NCBI GenBank assembly: GCA_023653785.1
Contig: JAMKCH010014123.1
Location: 1-64,000, forward strand
Direction: 5' to 3'
DNA from: Ophioderma brevispina
Lineage: Eukaryota > Echinodermata > Ophiuroidea > Amphilepidida > Ophiodermatidae
Length of the DNA: 64,000 nt
Positions 22,675 to 36,170 of the stretch are shown piece by piece (within the stretch, counting starts at the first letter, position 1; every line of letters starts with the position of its first letter). The notes under the pieces were generated by a model. That model was not told the origin of the DNA and made no database searches. It saw nothing but the letters and a program-made list of their open reading frames with translations. Position numbers and translations under genes: made by a program.

Positions 22675-25600
22675 GCACAGTTATTCCTGTTAAGCAGAGA
22701 ACTGCTGCCACTGGTAATTCAAAGCAATACACCAACATTTTTGAAGAGTGCCCCGAATTTTCAAAATGTGAGATTTTTGCACAGTTGTATTTGGTACTGT
22801 CTATAAACTTCCTGCGAATGGTAATGTTCAAGTGTGTATTTGTCCATAAAAGAAAGCCGAGAGCATCAAGTATGCTGTGGCTTACTCCAGAGTGTGGCGT
22901 TGAATTGTGCAATGAGGTGAAACAAACCAATTCAGTGAACCTTCCCATATCCTAACGTCCCTTAACTGCATTTTTTCCCACTTTTCAAAAATCACGGGAG
23001 CGGACCCGTTGTGTTTTTTTGGGGAATTGCCCCTTAGATCGAACAAGAACAAATAATGCCACCACCTTTTTTGCGGTGATCGTCAGGTATGTAGTCCTTT
23101 TTTCCGAAAGATGGTTTTTTTTTTTTGGGATATAGGCCTATAGCCATGAAATTTGTTCTTGTTTAGGCCAACAAAAAAATCAGTTATTCCCATATTAGTC
23201 CAAAAACCTAAATGACAATGCATTTTTATTTTTAATTAAAAAAAAAATTTGAAAAGGGCTTCCCATACATGCTCCAAATTGGCTAAATGCACGTCAAGAC
23301 AGTTGGCAATCATACTTTGATTGTTCCATTAATAGTTTATAAACAAAAGATTGATTTTGGATCACTGTGGAATATCTTATAAAATTTGAAACTTCTATCA
23401 TCTGTTTTTTTTTTTTTTTTTTTTTTAATTTCAGTAAAATAAAAGAAAAACAACAACAAATACAGTAAAATTGCTCCAAAATAATAGCATGTGGCCACTA
23501 CAACTACTGGCAACAAACTTGAATCCCGTGCAACGCCACTATTCCATCACCACTGTCTTCCACCACCCATCACCCAACCCATTGGATCCCTGTATTCATC
23601 AATTACTACTAACCACCCCAACCCATCAACCATCAACTCCATCACACCAGGAATACTGACTTGCCTTGTCACCACTGATTTCAGTATTCATCAACCAGGG
23701 CATCAAACGCCCCAATAGCCTAAATATTATAGGTTAAAAACCTAATTTTTGCACAATTATTGCTTAAGGTATTTGGTTATCAGGGAGTAAACAGTTAAAA
23801 TAGATTGACATTTGCGGAATAGGAAGGGCTGGTGTATGGCCCAGGCCAGAGATTAGTAACAGAACTTATTTTACAAGTACCATTAACTGCTGTTTTCTCA
23901 CTTCTACCACTTTGAAGAAAAAAATGAATTTTCTTCCATTTGACATCTTCCCAAGTTTTCAATTTCCAACAATTGTATAATTAAACTAATCCTCTGTTGA
24001 CCTGATAATTGGTCATATGGTCCGAGTTTTAAACCCGATCTTGTTCTAACCTAATTGCATTTACATAGACATCCCCTTCCTGTCACCCACCAACTCACCA
24101 CCAAATCCACCATTTAATAAAGATAAACATTCCCACCTGTCACCCAAGTATTATTAACTATCACTGAGCCTGCCAACCAAGTACTTACAAAATTTTGTCA
24201 GTACAGATCTCCTGCAACTTTTGGTCTTTTTTTCAATTTTGGCTTTCTGGCTTTCTTATAACTCGATTCATCTGATATGTGACCCCCCGTACCATTTTTG
24301 TGGAGGTGACAAATTCAATGAGGCGCAGGGACTTTTCTGTTAATCATGTTATGGTGAGGAATTTCAAGGCCTGAAATCCAACTATTGTGCATTGTCCTAC
24401 CTGACTGAATTGTATTTATTTGCATGTGAGTGGGTTATATAACGGAGTGTCCTCCAAAATAAGCCGGTGTGCACGTGCATTTTAATTCTTTCATTGTCCC
24501 TCTCACGCCTGAATTGAATAGGGTTCCAAACCCAGGGGAACCACGTATCAACGCAATCGACTATAATACACCTGTAACGCGGGGGGGGGGGACTGATTTG
24601 AGGCCCAAAAAATGGGGTCTCCCGAACTAGGTTTGTGCAAAATTTAAGAAATAAGCTGCGATCTCCCTCAATGCCCAGCTCTTTTTGAGGGTTTTTTGAA
24701 GAAAATTTGGTAGAATGTGGCTTGACTGACAAGAGGGTCTCTGGAAATGGTCACTAAAAGGGGGTCACGGAACCAACTGAAAAGAGCCTTAAAATGAGGG
24801 ACTTATAGTGGTACATAACCATACTTCCTCCCATGTGAGAAACTTTCCGCCCCCCCCCCCAACCTGTACATTTAATTGTGTTTGCTGTCATCCCCACATT
24901 TTGAAACTTTTTAAATTTTATGGTACCACATTTTTTACCATTAACATTTAATTTTCCAATTCACAACCACAGCCATGCAACCCACACACACACACACAAT
25001 TACCATCACAACTAGTTTCATAAAATAAATGAAGTGGCATTCAAAGGAAAAAAGAATAATTTTTTACGTTTTCATACAAAGAAAACTTTCTAAATTTAAG
25101 AGGTAAACATACTCCATGTGTGACACATCATGTTATTTCACTCCTATATATCCTAGTGTAAAATTACTAGGGCTTGCTATATGAAAGACCTGCAGAGTGT
25201 CAGGGTCATCTAGCCAAAACATAAACAATCCAGGCCTACACATAAGCACATGTGGTTTGTATAATCTATTACTACTGACCTTGATGTCCAAAAATGGTTC
25301 CCTGTTTTCTTGGTATAGACCTTACTAACAATGCATGCCAAGAGTCGCCAGACAACTACAGGAACCAAGAGTATTGAATATTTAGTCTAACCGAAATTTG
25401 TTACAAGTGTTACAAGTGTAACACTTTTCTTTGCGTTTCTCTTGATAGTTATGGCCCTTTTCTTTTGTTTAATGTATTCCAAGGGGGGTGAGTGTTTTGG
25501 CCCTATAGCCTTTTGCTCACTCCCTCCTATAACTGTTTTGTTTTCATCCTGTGGAGTAATGGGAAATAAAGTTGATGAATATATGAATCTATCACCCAGC

Positions 25601-27634
25601 ACTCTCTTATAGACTACTTCGTAAGCCAACAATTCTGACCCAATTAGAATCAGGATCCCCATAGTAATTTAAACAGTGGAAACTGGAAATGTCAAAATGT
25701 CTGTACCTCATGAAAATGATCCTAACATGACTTGACTTGACTGAAATCAAAGAACGACTAATGATGTAGGTAAACACATATACATGGCGCTACTTCTTGG
25801 CTATATCACTTTACTTGAAATGACAAAATTTAATACATGACTCAAGGGAAGCAAATTGATCTTATCTGGATGCTACGAGAATCACTGCGAGAATAGATTC
25901 TGTGATTCTCGTCGAATCTGCATCCCTGGAAGGTCGTTTGGCAGCCACTTGAATTATTACCAGTATACGAAATTAATTAACCTAATTAATCTAAAAAACC
26001 TGTTCAAAAAATTTCAAAAAATTTTTATCACCCCCCAGAGAACTTTGACTTGGTGCGCTAAAATGCTGAAAGCTTGCCTAAAAAGCTTTGCGGGAATCAT
26101 TTTTATCCTTCTCCGGTCATTTTAGCGAAAAAAAAATGTGAAGATAGTTTCACCGGGGTTATAGGGTATGCTGTCAAAGTGTACGGGGTGGGGGATGTAG
26201 AGGGGTTGCCCCCCAAGAATATTTATGTACATTTTTAAATATGGCTCCTAAACCTCTGGTTATGTAAATTAGTCAATCGCCATCATTTGGGGCTGAAAAC
26301 CGCAAGGGAACTCCTAGATTCCTACCCTTTTTAGCACAAAATTGAATTTTACCTATTTATGGGAAAATGCCAATATGAATGAATAGGAACTTTATGGACA
26401 TCTTGTGACACCATACTAGGTATGCCATTTAGTACTGATTTTAGTATCAATGGAAAAGAGGAGGACCATACCTATCCAGCGCGTATGAAAATCATAAGCA
26501 TTGGGTTGCTTTTAATATAATAATTATTGAGGGGGTAGTAAGGGTAAATTTTTAACTTCTTAGGCCAAGATAATGACACAAATTTACATATAGAGTGAAA
26601 TAAACATACACGCAAATTTCAATGAAATAATGTGAAATTTGCTACAACATATAGATAACGTTCCGTGCTATGGCTAAAGGCAGTTTTGTAAACATACTCG
26701 TTTAGGGTATCAAAATGACATCAAAATCACGTGTTTAGCGTGCTTTTTAAACTTGCCATGCCAAAATACTTTGTTTAGGCTAGTAAATAAACAAACCATT
26801 GTAAAGGGGTAGCAAAATCAAACCCAAGTACGTGTTTAGGTAGCAAAATCAACCAAATACGTGCTTAGGTGTTTTTCTTGCCAAGTAGAATACAAGACTT
26901 AGGGTACGTTTTGGGAGGCCATACAAGAGCATGAGATCCACCGTGGAAGTACAAGTGCCCCCCCACCCCCCCGGGAAAATATACACAACCTCTAAATAAC
27001 ATTATAAAATTAAAATTGGACATTTCAACCTTTCCCATCAAGCACGACTGGCTTAATATTTCTTAAGGCTTTAATGAAAGAACCCTTAAGTAACAATATG
27101 TATACAGTTTAATAACTGTTCCAGTTTTAACTGGTTTGTTGGCAGTCCTTTCATAACAATATCTCATACAAAACCTGGCAGTAGAACGAATAGGGCCCTG
27201 GTTAGTTATTTTTGTCGCTAGGTTTCAATAATCATAATTACGGAAGCTCACGTGGCGGTTAACACTGCAGTTTCGGCCCATGTAAGTCAATTCCGAGTTA
27301 ATCATTCCTTTTTTTTTTACCCTGGTTGATGAGGTGACTTTTCATTTTTCATTTTACAACATCATGATTTCATTATTGACCTAAAAATGTGTACAAAATG
27401 GAGAAAAAAAAAATAATGCGCGAAAAGACAAATTTTTCCACGAAAGGAAAGCGCAGAAAAAAGCCTAGTTTTACTTTAAACTAATGTTTTACCGTTTTAC
27501 AGAACGAAATCGTATCGATTGCTAAACCTGTTGAACGACGATATATTAAAATAATGAATTATTTGAAATTTGAAAATCGAAATTTTTGATTTTTTAATTT
27601 TTAGTTTTTTATTTAATTAGTAATTTCCCAAATT
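22675..27634. other. About 5 kb without a supported gene
   Basis: AT-rich, with poly-T at 23407-23426, a CCA/CAT-rich stretch at 23510-23710, poly-G at 24579-24591, poly-C near 24850, a (CA)n tract near 24985, and an 11-bp perfect inverted repeat (ACGAGAATCAC) at 25875-25885 and 25902-25912. Direct repeats containing CACGTGTTTAG / TACGTGYTTAGG lie at 26690-26875. Open frames are under about 110 codons and overlap on both strands. Confidence 0.45.
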
Positions 27635-27850
27635 ATGACTGATTTTCATGAAATGTGGTATTGGTGAAAGAAACAGTGGTGTGCCAAGTTTTTTAATTTT
27701 TTCCAAAGGCATTTTGGAGATAGGTCACATATGCATTTTCAAATTCATAAACTTTGTACAGGGACTGATTTTTTTTTTTGGCAGTATATAAAAGGACCAA
27801 ATGGGGCACTTTTTGAAAACTACACTTTTTTATTTCATTTCTTTCTCAAG
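27635..27850. repeat. Dispersed repeat, diverged third copy
   Basis: Shares GGTATTGG-GAAAGAAAC, GGCATTTTGGAGATA and AAACTTTGTACAGGGRCTGA with 14345-14560 and 21200-21415, outside the tandem duplication. Confidence 0.6.
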
Positions 27851-28559
27851 TATTACGCTTATAAGATTGGTGTTTGTTTTTTTATGGTTTAAAACCGGAT
27901 TTAAAAAAAATAAATAGAATTTTTTATTTTTGCTGTATGTCATCAAAAACAAAGAACAGGTGCTCGCAACAACCCTTTTTGTGGCCGATTATTTCTAGAA
28001 ATACTGAAGTTTTCCACTTTTCAGAATTTTTTCCAGAAGGAACTATCTACAACTCCCTTGGTGATGAATAACGGGTGGTCATATGAAAGTAAATCAAATT
28101 TTAAGAAAATTCTCCATGTTAGATTTTTGCAGATTGATGTTTCTAATTGAATTACAACAAGTTTTTTTTAATTTTTCTAAATTGATTTTTCCCTAAAAAT
28201 CTTTTTTTAAAAAATTAAACCCTTGATTTACAAACGAGAGCATCAATGATGCATAAACCCCACTTGTATGGTGGAACTCAAATGATCATTGGAGACGCAA
28301 TACATGAGACACCTAAGACCAAGTTATTGGTTGGCAGACAGTTTTTTGAACAAATAAGATTCAGATGGACATAAATATGCTTTGGCAAAATAGAAAATGT
28401 AGTGTAGCACAAAGTATTTGAAGTCAACATGAACCCGAGGGTGTCGGTCTTCAAAATGGTGCAAAAATACATTCCGCCTGTCATAAATAGTTTTTTGAAA
28501 ATTACAAAATTCCTATTTAATCCAATTATAATCTTTAACCAATTTTTCAAAATAATATA

Positions 28560-28900
28560 ATGCCCTTTAATTTGGGAATGGCCCCTTTAACTGGTAATTG
28601 AGGAATGGCCGGTTTTTTGGTAAATGGAGGAATGGCCTTTTTAAAATAATTAGTAAATTAAGGAATGCCCTTTTCATTGGTAAATGAAGGATGGCACTTT
28701 AATGTTATAAAACTTGCCTGTGCCCTTGCCAATGTAAATGAAGGGAAGGCCCCCCCTTTGGCAAATGGGGATGAGCCCTTTAATTTGTTATTGAAGAATG
28801 GCCTGAATGGCCCTTTAATTGCTAAATGGAGGAATAAAATTGGTAAATTGGATTAGGAATTGCCCTTTAAAAAAGGTAAATATGGAGGAATGGCCTTTAA
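28560..28900. repeat. Minisatellite, unit about 30 bp
   Basis: Around ten degenerate copies of a unit resembling GGTAAATGGAGGAATGGCC followed by CTTTAATT. Copies vary in length through indels. Confidence 0.75.
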
Positions 28901-28904
28901 TAGA

Positions 28905-30285
28905 TACAAGACGCTCTAAAACCATAACTCATCAATGAACTACTCTATCCTCTCACCAACAGAGACCTCTAAAAACAACTCATCATTGTGAACTCCCATC
29001 CATAACTCACCAAACCAAAAACCTCTAAAACATAACTCATCAATGATCCCAACTCACCAAAAAAAACCCTAAAAATTCTCAACAGGTTGTTGATGACCTC
29101 CATCCATAACTCACCCAAATGACTTTAAACCTAACTCCTCACTGAACTCCCTTCATACCTCACTAACAAATAACTCTAACATAGTTTGTAACCCACGCTT
29201 TAGAAAGGGTTGGGTTTATAAACATTCTTAAAATTGGTAAAAGGGTGGGATACGGAATTTCATTGGTATAAAGGGTACTTTGTAAAAAGGTTGGGTCCAG
29301 AAATAAAAAGGTGGTTTTTTGTATGGTTAAGGAAATTCAAACGCCTCTCTGTGGAATTATGTTTGCAATGATGTATTCAATACGGGGAAAAATCAACATG
29401 TTTTGTGTAGACACGTCAAGACAAAGCTAATGACTTCCAAGACCACACGATATTACTAAATATGATGGATCTGGTTCAGAACCCACTGCACACCAGTGTC
29501 CAGCCCATAAGTAAAAGGGTGGGTTTATTGATTTCAGTAATAAAGGGGTTTTCAGAAAAAAGGGTGGTTTGAAATAAAAAGGGTGGGTTACAACACCACT
29601 GCTAACTATGTCTTAAAACTCATTGATGGGGCTCCATTTAGAACTCACCAAAACATATCAAAAAAAACCTAAAACCTAACCATCGCATGAACTTCCTAAC
29701 TCACAAAATAAACTCATTCCTAACCCACCCACCAAAATAACCTAAGAACATAACTCTCAAATGAACTCCATTTCAACAACTAACACATAACGCTTAAAAC
29801 TCAATGACGGGCTCCATTTATAACTCCACAAAAAATAAAAAAACTCTATACATAAACTCTTGCGATGCACTCCATAACTCACCAAAAGTAACTCTTAAAA
29901 ACTCGGAACAGTAACCGTTGTGACTCCATTCCTAACTCTCCAAACTAACTCTAAGAACATACTCATCAATGAAACTCATCCATAACTTGGCAAACAGCAA
30001 AGAACACCGTAACCCAACTCATCAATGAACTCCATAACTTTTTGAAAATTGCAATATTCCCCTTTAATTCAAATTTGAGGTGGTTTTTTTTCCCTCCTCA
30101 AATTTATGTCAAAGTCATTCCATATAACCCATCAACAATTTTTTTTCAAAACTATTAACTTCACCACCATAACTCTAAAACAACTCATTGATGAACTTCT
30201 TCCATATTTCACCCAACACGTATACAAAAACTCTAACACCATTACTCATCGAACTCCATTAAATTAACCAAACCTGCATAATGCC
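28905..30285. repeat. Minisatellite, unit about 48 bp, interrupted
   Basis: A degenerate array of units resembling CATAACTCATCAATGAACTC followed by CATCCATAACTCACCAAA and AACTCTAAAA. It is interrupted at 29188-29591 by a MITE and then resumes. Units differ by many small indels. Confidence 0.8.
29188..29591. mobile_element. MITE with GTAACCCACSCTTT ends, inside the minisatellite
   Basis: Begins GTAACCCACGCTTTA and ends AAAAGGGTGGGTTAC, an inverted repeat of about 14 bp. The inside carries further copies of AAAGGGTGGGTT at about 29240, 29515 and 29575. It interrupts the 48-bp array, so it inserted after the array formed. No certain target duplication. Confidence 0.6.
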
Positions 30286-31842
30286 CTATAAAGGTTAGTG
30301 AATCTGGAATTCCCATACAGTTAGTTTAAATGAGAAAGAATGATTTTTTACTGGGGTAAGAGGATATTAGACTGGACTGACCAAATAATTAATTGAGCAG
30401 TCACGACGTGGTCAAATTCGATGGGGTGCATGCATTGGGCGTATCATGGAAAAAACACACATTTATTTACATTTCTGATGAAATAGAATTTTTCAAAATT
30501 TACTCATGTGCAGAAATGTTTACACCCATAGTCCATTTTAAAACTATGTACTATGCTCAATAGTGACCAGAGGGTTGAGCCTGGGAAATACCAACGACAT
30601 GGAATGTGTCTTGCAAGGTTGTGAACCCTAATCAGTAACAACACAAGTGCAAGCACACTGATTGACTAACTAAGGCAAAGTGGTAAGGGGAAAGCTTTGC
30701 AGAGGCTTACAGTGATTTTGACTTTGCTATCCCAATTTTTTTTTTCATAGCCATTTACAATGCACCATCCAAACGGAGCTGTATGACATGTCACGAACCA
30801 AATTCACTCAATTTGTTTTGTGAGACCTAAAACTGGTTTCACAACCTTATTGTCACCAAAACAATAAAACGCTGCTTATTTTCCCAGTCCATCCAAACCA
30901 CATGCAAATTTCAAGACAATCGATCTAGATAAACACGCAGTTAACCAAACCATTGGCTTCAAATCCCAGCACTATAAACCCACAAAGTACTTCGTGGGTC
31001 GAAAAAGCCAACGTGAGAATTTAGGTATTTTTGTTTATACACATACCTGGAGTTTCAGTTTAAAAGCACCTTCCTTTAGGCTGGAAAAATTAGTTAATGA
31101 AAATTAGGAATTTTTTAAAAAATTAAAATAAAACACTAAACAAATCGCACTTTCCTCGAAACTGCAAAATAATGTGAGGAAAGTTCAATCCTTACCATAA
31201 TCAAGTTTGGACTAAATTTGATATAGGGGATTTTGATTTTATGGTCATTTTTTCTGTAAGAACCATTTTATCCGATGATCCTACCTTAAGTATTTCTAGT
31301 CTCCCAAAATCATTGCAGGCTGTAACATAAACTCAGAATCTACTTTCATATGCCCGCCATATGTACAGGGAATACCTTTCCTCTCCCTGTGCTCCACCCC
31401 TGCCTATAGTCAAGACAGAATTATCCGACCAATTGCGCGTATGTACAGGTTTGTCAATCAGCGTGCACGTGGACCTGTGATTGGGGTTTGAATGTGTAGA
31501 TGGGCAGGCATGTTCCAACCCCAATATGATTTAAAATGTCAAACCATGCCCTATTTTTCGGTCGGGTTTTCGTACTCAACGACACAATAAGTTCACTTAA
31601 GTGAACCTCGGGTTTCATTAAGCCTTTAAATGTACACAGATTATTCTTCACGCCCAACATTTGTTCTTCTGCAATGTCAATTATGTCAGACTCGCAATTG
31701 GCGGCCTTATTCTGTCCTCGACTATATTTTCTTGAATGAGCATTGAAATATAAAACAGTTTACATTTTTTCTCTCTTTTGTGGGTAGTAATACAAATCCA
31801 TGTGGTAGATGTCACCCATCCTTTAATGATACCCAATGTTAA
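30286..31842. other. No gene seen
   Basis: About 1.5 kb of AT-rich sequence. Frames at 31333-31660 on the minus strand are short and unrecognised. Confidence 0.4.
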
Positions 31843-32379
31843 AGGGATTAGCAGCGAATAATGTGAGATAAATCGAAAAAAATGTTGAAAGCATTTTTTA
31901 ACTTATAAGTGTGTATACAATTCCCTATAACTGCTTTAATGTAGAAACAAACCACAAAATGTGAAAAAATAAGCATAGAGGAAATTTGTCATACCGTCTC
32001 CACCATAGACATACAGCGACGGTGTCTCAAAATCTACACTAAACACTGATTGTGGTTTAACACCACTAGGAATAAACACAAATCAATAATGTTAGTGTTT
32101 GAGGTCAAACTGTAATTATAATCTGATGCACAATATCACGCGAAAAATCGGCGATAATTTCACCGGGAAAGGCTTTTTTGACTCAAGTCGGAATTGTTGA
32201 TACGCACGTAAAGAACTTACCCGAATCAGGTACAAAAAGGTACTGCCTGGTCTTTAATACGCGGATTCAAGCCAACCACTTGCAGGTTATGTTCGCACAT
32301 CCATGCCAGTACAAAATATAAAAATATGAAATTGTGATGATTTTTTCGATGTTTTTGGATTGCATCGCTGCTAATCCCT
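31843..32379. mobile_element. TTAA-flanked MITE, AGGGATAAG family, third copy
   Basis: TTAA at 31839-31842 and 32380-32383. The ends AGGGATTAGCAGCG / CGCTGCTAATCCCT are perfectly inverted over 14 bp. The interior matches the duplicated copies in order (CTGTACAGGTCA-like, GCCAACCACTTGCAGGTTATG) but lacks the nested GGGCACTAT element. Confidence 0.85.
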
Positions 32380-32751
32380 TTAAGAAACATAAGCCAACAT
32401 ACCTGCTACAATGCTGAATAATTCCTCACAGCACGTGCTCCGTTGCCATTATTGGGAGCGTGATACCTATGCATTTTGGTCGCCATATCATCTGGAAATT
32501 GGTCTGGTGCAATACCAAAACTTAGTCAGATTGAAATAACAAATTTTAGTGAAATTACATGACTTTCACTCTGCATATTCCAAAGCACAATAATGAACTC
32601 ATCACCTACACATTCAGACTCGGGTAGACTCCACAACCACTCAGCTTTGGTCTGGCACCTCTGGCCAAAAGTGTTTGAAAAAAAAAATAAATTAATTATT
32701 AGGGTCAGATCTAGTTAAAATTGAAAATAGTAAAAAACATCATTGCCAACA

Positions 32752-34720
32752 AATTTGAAGGCACTTCAGTGATTTGCTAAATCAAAAAATCAAAAAAATC
32801 GATCAAAAATCAGATTTTTTGCATTTCTGTGATAAGCATATGTATCCCTACCATACCCTTGTTATTAGGACCAGAACACCTAATAAGGACGAATCGGATA
32901 TTTTAGTCATGGGTATTTCCATGGTAACACATTTAACATTTCAGGGCATCCACCTTTATTTTCCACCCTCTAGTTGTAATATTAATTTGAAGTTTGTGTT
33001 TATCTTTTGTCTTTTAATACCTAGTACCTAAAGCTTGTTCCCCATGTTCATACAAAGGCAAAAGATCAACTCGTGTGAATGAGGTAGTGCTGCGAACTTC
33101 AGTAACACGCGTTTCGCTCGGTGAACAAGCAAAAAAAATCCTTAACTTCATTTCAACTTTGTCCTCAAACTAACAAGTGTGCAACAAATTTATTTCTACT
33201 GTAATCAATTACTGTGCTAAGGTTTATTATACAAGAACATGAACAATAATGCAAGTTAAAGTTTTTTAGTAAACGGTAAAAGAGTCGGTAACACGCGTTA
33301 CGGTAACTCGCGTTACACTTTGTCCGGCTAAAAAAGACCAATGTAATTTAGTATGATAGTAAACATTAAAGATACATTACTTCAGTTTTAAAGTTACAAC
33401 ATGTTGAAATTGCCAACCAATACCAGTTCAGATCATTTCAGTAGATCAAACCAGTAAGTAGACCCAACTTTCTTTGTTTTGTTCTAAATACATGCAGCAC
33501 TTACAAGTCATGGAATTGTAGTGCTTGCGATTGTTTACTACTGGTTCCCCAATTTTCTAATTATTTGCTTCCCTAAATAAAATGTATGTATTTTGGCTGG
33601 CCACTCTAATTCTTCCCAGCACTATGCATAACGTCTGAAATACAGAAAAGTCATCTTCTTCCCCTTCCAATATTCCCCGGGGATATTCCCCATCTATTCC
33701 ACAAGGAACCAATTTTCCACAGTATCTCAATGTATTTCATTTTATTTTGATAGTGTGTTCCTGCTCCAGAGCTGGGATGGAGACCGCATGAAATTTGCAT
33801 GTTGGGTTCATCAAACCAGGTTGACACAATTTGGACGAGGCAGGAAAACATTTATCAAAGGCTATAATGTGCTCCTTATAATGAACCCTGGAGGGTATTC
33901 TGGTATAAAACATGAGGCTGCCCTCAATAGAATTAACAAAAATGCGTATATAATACCTTTTTTACAGTGCAATATAAAGCGATTACAGTCTACAACTGCT
34001 TTTGTATGCAATGTTTCAAATGCGGTAAAAAGAGTTTCAAGTAACACGCGCTACAGTTTTTGATAACTCGCCTGGGAAGAGTGGGGTAAGAATTTATGTG
34101 TACTGTTTTTACATGAGTCCTTACTAGGAGGAGGAAAAAGGAAAATTTTTAAGTGCATCAATGGAAACTAGATTAATGAGCAAATTATTCATAATAGGAA
34201 GTTTCGGTAACACGCATTACACTCTTCAAAAGAACAGTCCCATGTAATGAGACCATCTATAGTGGGGTATATTAAACAATTTTACACATGTTGTTTCTCA
34301 AAAAGACCAACTGCCATACTTACTTAATCCTATTGGTTTTGGAATTTAAGATGTGATCTCACTCGTTTTCCACATCCATTGTAAAGCATACAAAAAACAC
34401 TATTTCCTCCTTTAAGTGTCTCTGTAGGTAACAGATTTTTTAAAAACAATATCCAACGCGTAATATTTTTTCCTTGTGTACTTGCATGGCTTTGGAATGA
34501 ATTGAGGAATAAAAATTCACAATTCTGGAAGCAATTTCATTTTTGAGGACCGTCCACCTTTTCATGGGAAAATGCCCTATTAGTGTCAGAAAGGACACGA
34601 ACGAAAACATGTAATTCAATGGAGTTCGTTATGTTTGATCACTTGCCGTTTTTTCTTTTCTGTCAATTCTTCAGTTAGAAGAAAAAAGTAAGTTATGAGA
34701 ATTCTACAGGCTTATTCATT
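32752..34720. repeat. Split copy of the GGGCACTAT element
   Basis: 32752-32920 matches the left half of the element at 10172-10459 (GTGATTTxxTAAATCA, AAAATCAAAAAAATC, GGATATTTTAGTCAT). 34585-34720 matches its right half (GTAATTCAATGGAG, TCTTCAGTTAGAA, GAATTCTACAG). The 1.6 kb between them is either an insertion or the inside of a longer parent element. Confidence 0.5.
33100..34215. repeat. Clustered GTAACACGCGTTAC motif
   Basis: The near-palindromic motif occurs at about 33104, 33291 (with GGTAACTCGCGTTAC directly after it), 34041 (with an AACTCGCC half 20 bases on) and 34206. Two of them are followed by similar text (GTTACACTYT, then AAAAGA). It is probably the inside of an unrecognised repeat. 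The 102-codon forward frame at 33755-34063 runs into one of these motifs and is not a convincing gene. Confidence 0.45.
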
Positions 34721-34955
34721 CTAGTCCAGGAGCTAAATCTCATACGAGCCTAATTAAGCGTTTCGTTTACTTAACACTACAGGAAAAGGTTTTTTGACAC
34801 CATAACTTGTTAGTTTAAACCCTCAGATAGTGCCGGGTAGTAGTTACTACTCAAATTGTGGTAGCACTTTTGGCTACAGGTATAAAGAACAGACACTCAC
34901 GTAACCAGGGAAATGTCAGAAATTAAGGGGTAGGGGAAATATTAACGATGAGATG

Positions 34956-35310
34956 ATAGATTTAATAATAATAAGAATAGCAGAAATTTATATAGCGCCT
35001 TTGCTATTGGCCTCTAAGCGCTGTTCACAACTGTCGTGTCACTGTGGCCCAACCATTACCATAAACCCAATTTTTGCATCATTTCAAGGGATGCAGCAGA
35101 TCGGGATCGCGCTTTCCCTTATCAGCAACAACATACATCGAGGATAAACCATCGCAGCGGGACCAGCTTCCAAATATCGCATGGCGTAAAACGAGACAAC
35201 TAAGCGGTTAATTCTTGTCCAGGGAAATACAAGGACAGCTGAATCTCACAGGGCTCGAACGGACGCCTATTCATGGATGAGCATACACTGGAGTCGAGCG
35301 CTTTACCTGA
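34956..35310 (-). mobile_element. tRNA-derived SINE, minus strand
   Basis: On the minus strand the head has a box B-like GTTCGAGCCC (35252-35261) with box A-like text near 35300. The body follows, and the tail reads GCGCTATATAAAT, then a TTATTATTA run at 34963-34975. The tail is typical of SINEs in sea urchins and other marine invertebrates. Confidence 0.65.
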
Positions 35311-35372
35311 TTGAAAGCTATCTTGTACGCTTGGTTAGTGCTTAACTAGTCCTAAATGCATGTAAATATCAT

Positions 35373-35800
35373 TTGTTTTGTGTAATGGTACAGTACAGAT
35401 GGCTCTATGAGGCCAAAAAACAAACAAGTTTGTCTCAGAGAAAAGTGAAAAATGCTAATGGGAAGCGGTTTTTCTTTTTGTTTTTTTTTTTAATGCATTT
35501 TTTGCACACTTTTTCAATTTTTCGGGCGCTTCGCAGCCAAATTTACATTTTTTTCTGAATTTTTTGACAAAACAAAATGATAAAGTGAGTACAACCTAAA
35601 AAAAAAAAAATTATGCGGGTAAAAAGAAATTTGAAACCTATGCGCGTGGTCTTCTGAGACAAACTGTTTTTTTCTTCGGCGAGACAAAAATATACCTATA
35701 TAGTTTATCTTAGGTACTTCGATCCTTAAATTACCCAGTTGCGGAGGCTCTCATCTTACTTGGCTTTTTAGTTCAAAGCACTTTACAAAGGGGTGCGGGT
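35373..35800. other. No gene seen
   Basis: Spacer between two SINEs, with poly-T near 35480 and poly-A near 35600. A GTTTGTCTC/GAGACAAAC inverted pair lies at about 35428-35436 and 35655-35663. Confidence 0.35.
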
Positions 35801-35848
35801 AGCTTTTGTGATAGTGCTATAAAGTTGGCAATCCATGATGCTTGAATG

Positions 35849-36170
35849 TTATAATAATAATATTGATAATTGAATATTTTTAACGCGCGACCATATACAC
35901 GTAAAACGTGCTCACGGCGCTGTGCGGCTGCATGAAAGGCGCTCAGCACATAAGAGAACATGTCCAGAAACAGATTTATTGCCAAGAAGCTGCGATTTGA
36001 GAAGCAGGAGGAAACCGGAGTACCGGAAGAAAGAAAACCTGCGGGAACGGTATGGATCGAGAGAGAAAAGAAACCAAACTCACATAAAGCAGCCGAGAAC
36101 GAGCCCCTGCAGGGGATCGAACCCGAGCCCTCAGTGGTTTGAAGGCGAGGGGAAGATCCGCTGGCGCCCA
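35849..36170 (-). mobile_element. tRNA-derived SINE, minus strand, second type
   Basis: On the minus strand the box B is GGTTCGATCCC (36113-36124). The body contains CCGGTACTCCGGTTTCCTCC (35998-36030 region), and the tail is an ATT microsatellite at 35848-35868. The 173-codon minus frame and the forward frames across it are SINE by-products. Confidence 0.7.

Noticed and set aside
33755..34063. 102-codon forward frame as a gene
   Set aside because: No domain; a minus-strand frame overlaps it, and its end falls in the repeated GTAACACGCG motif.
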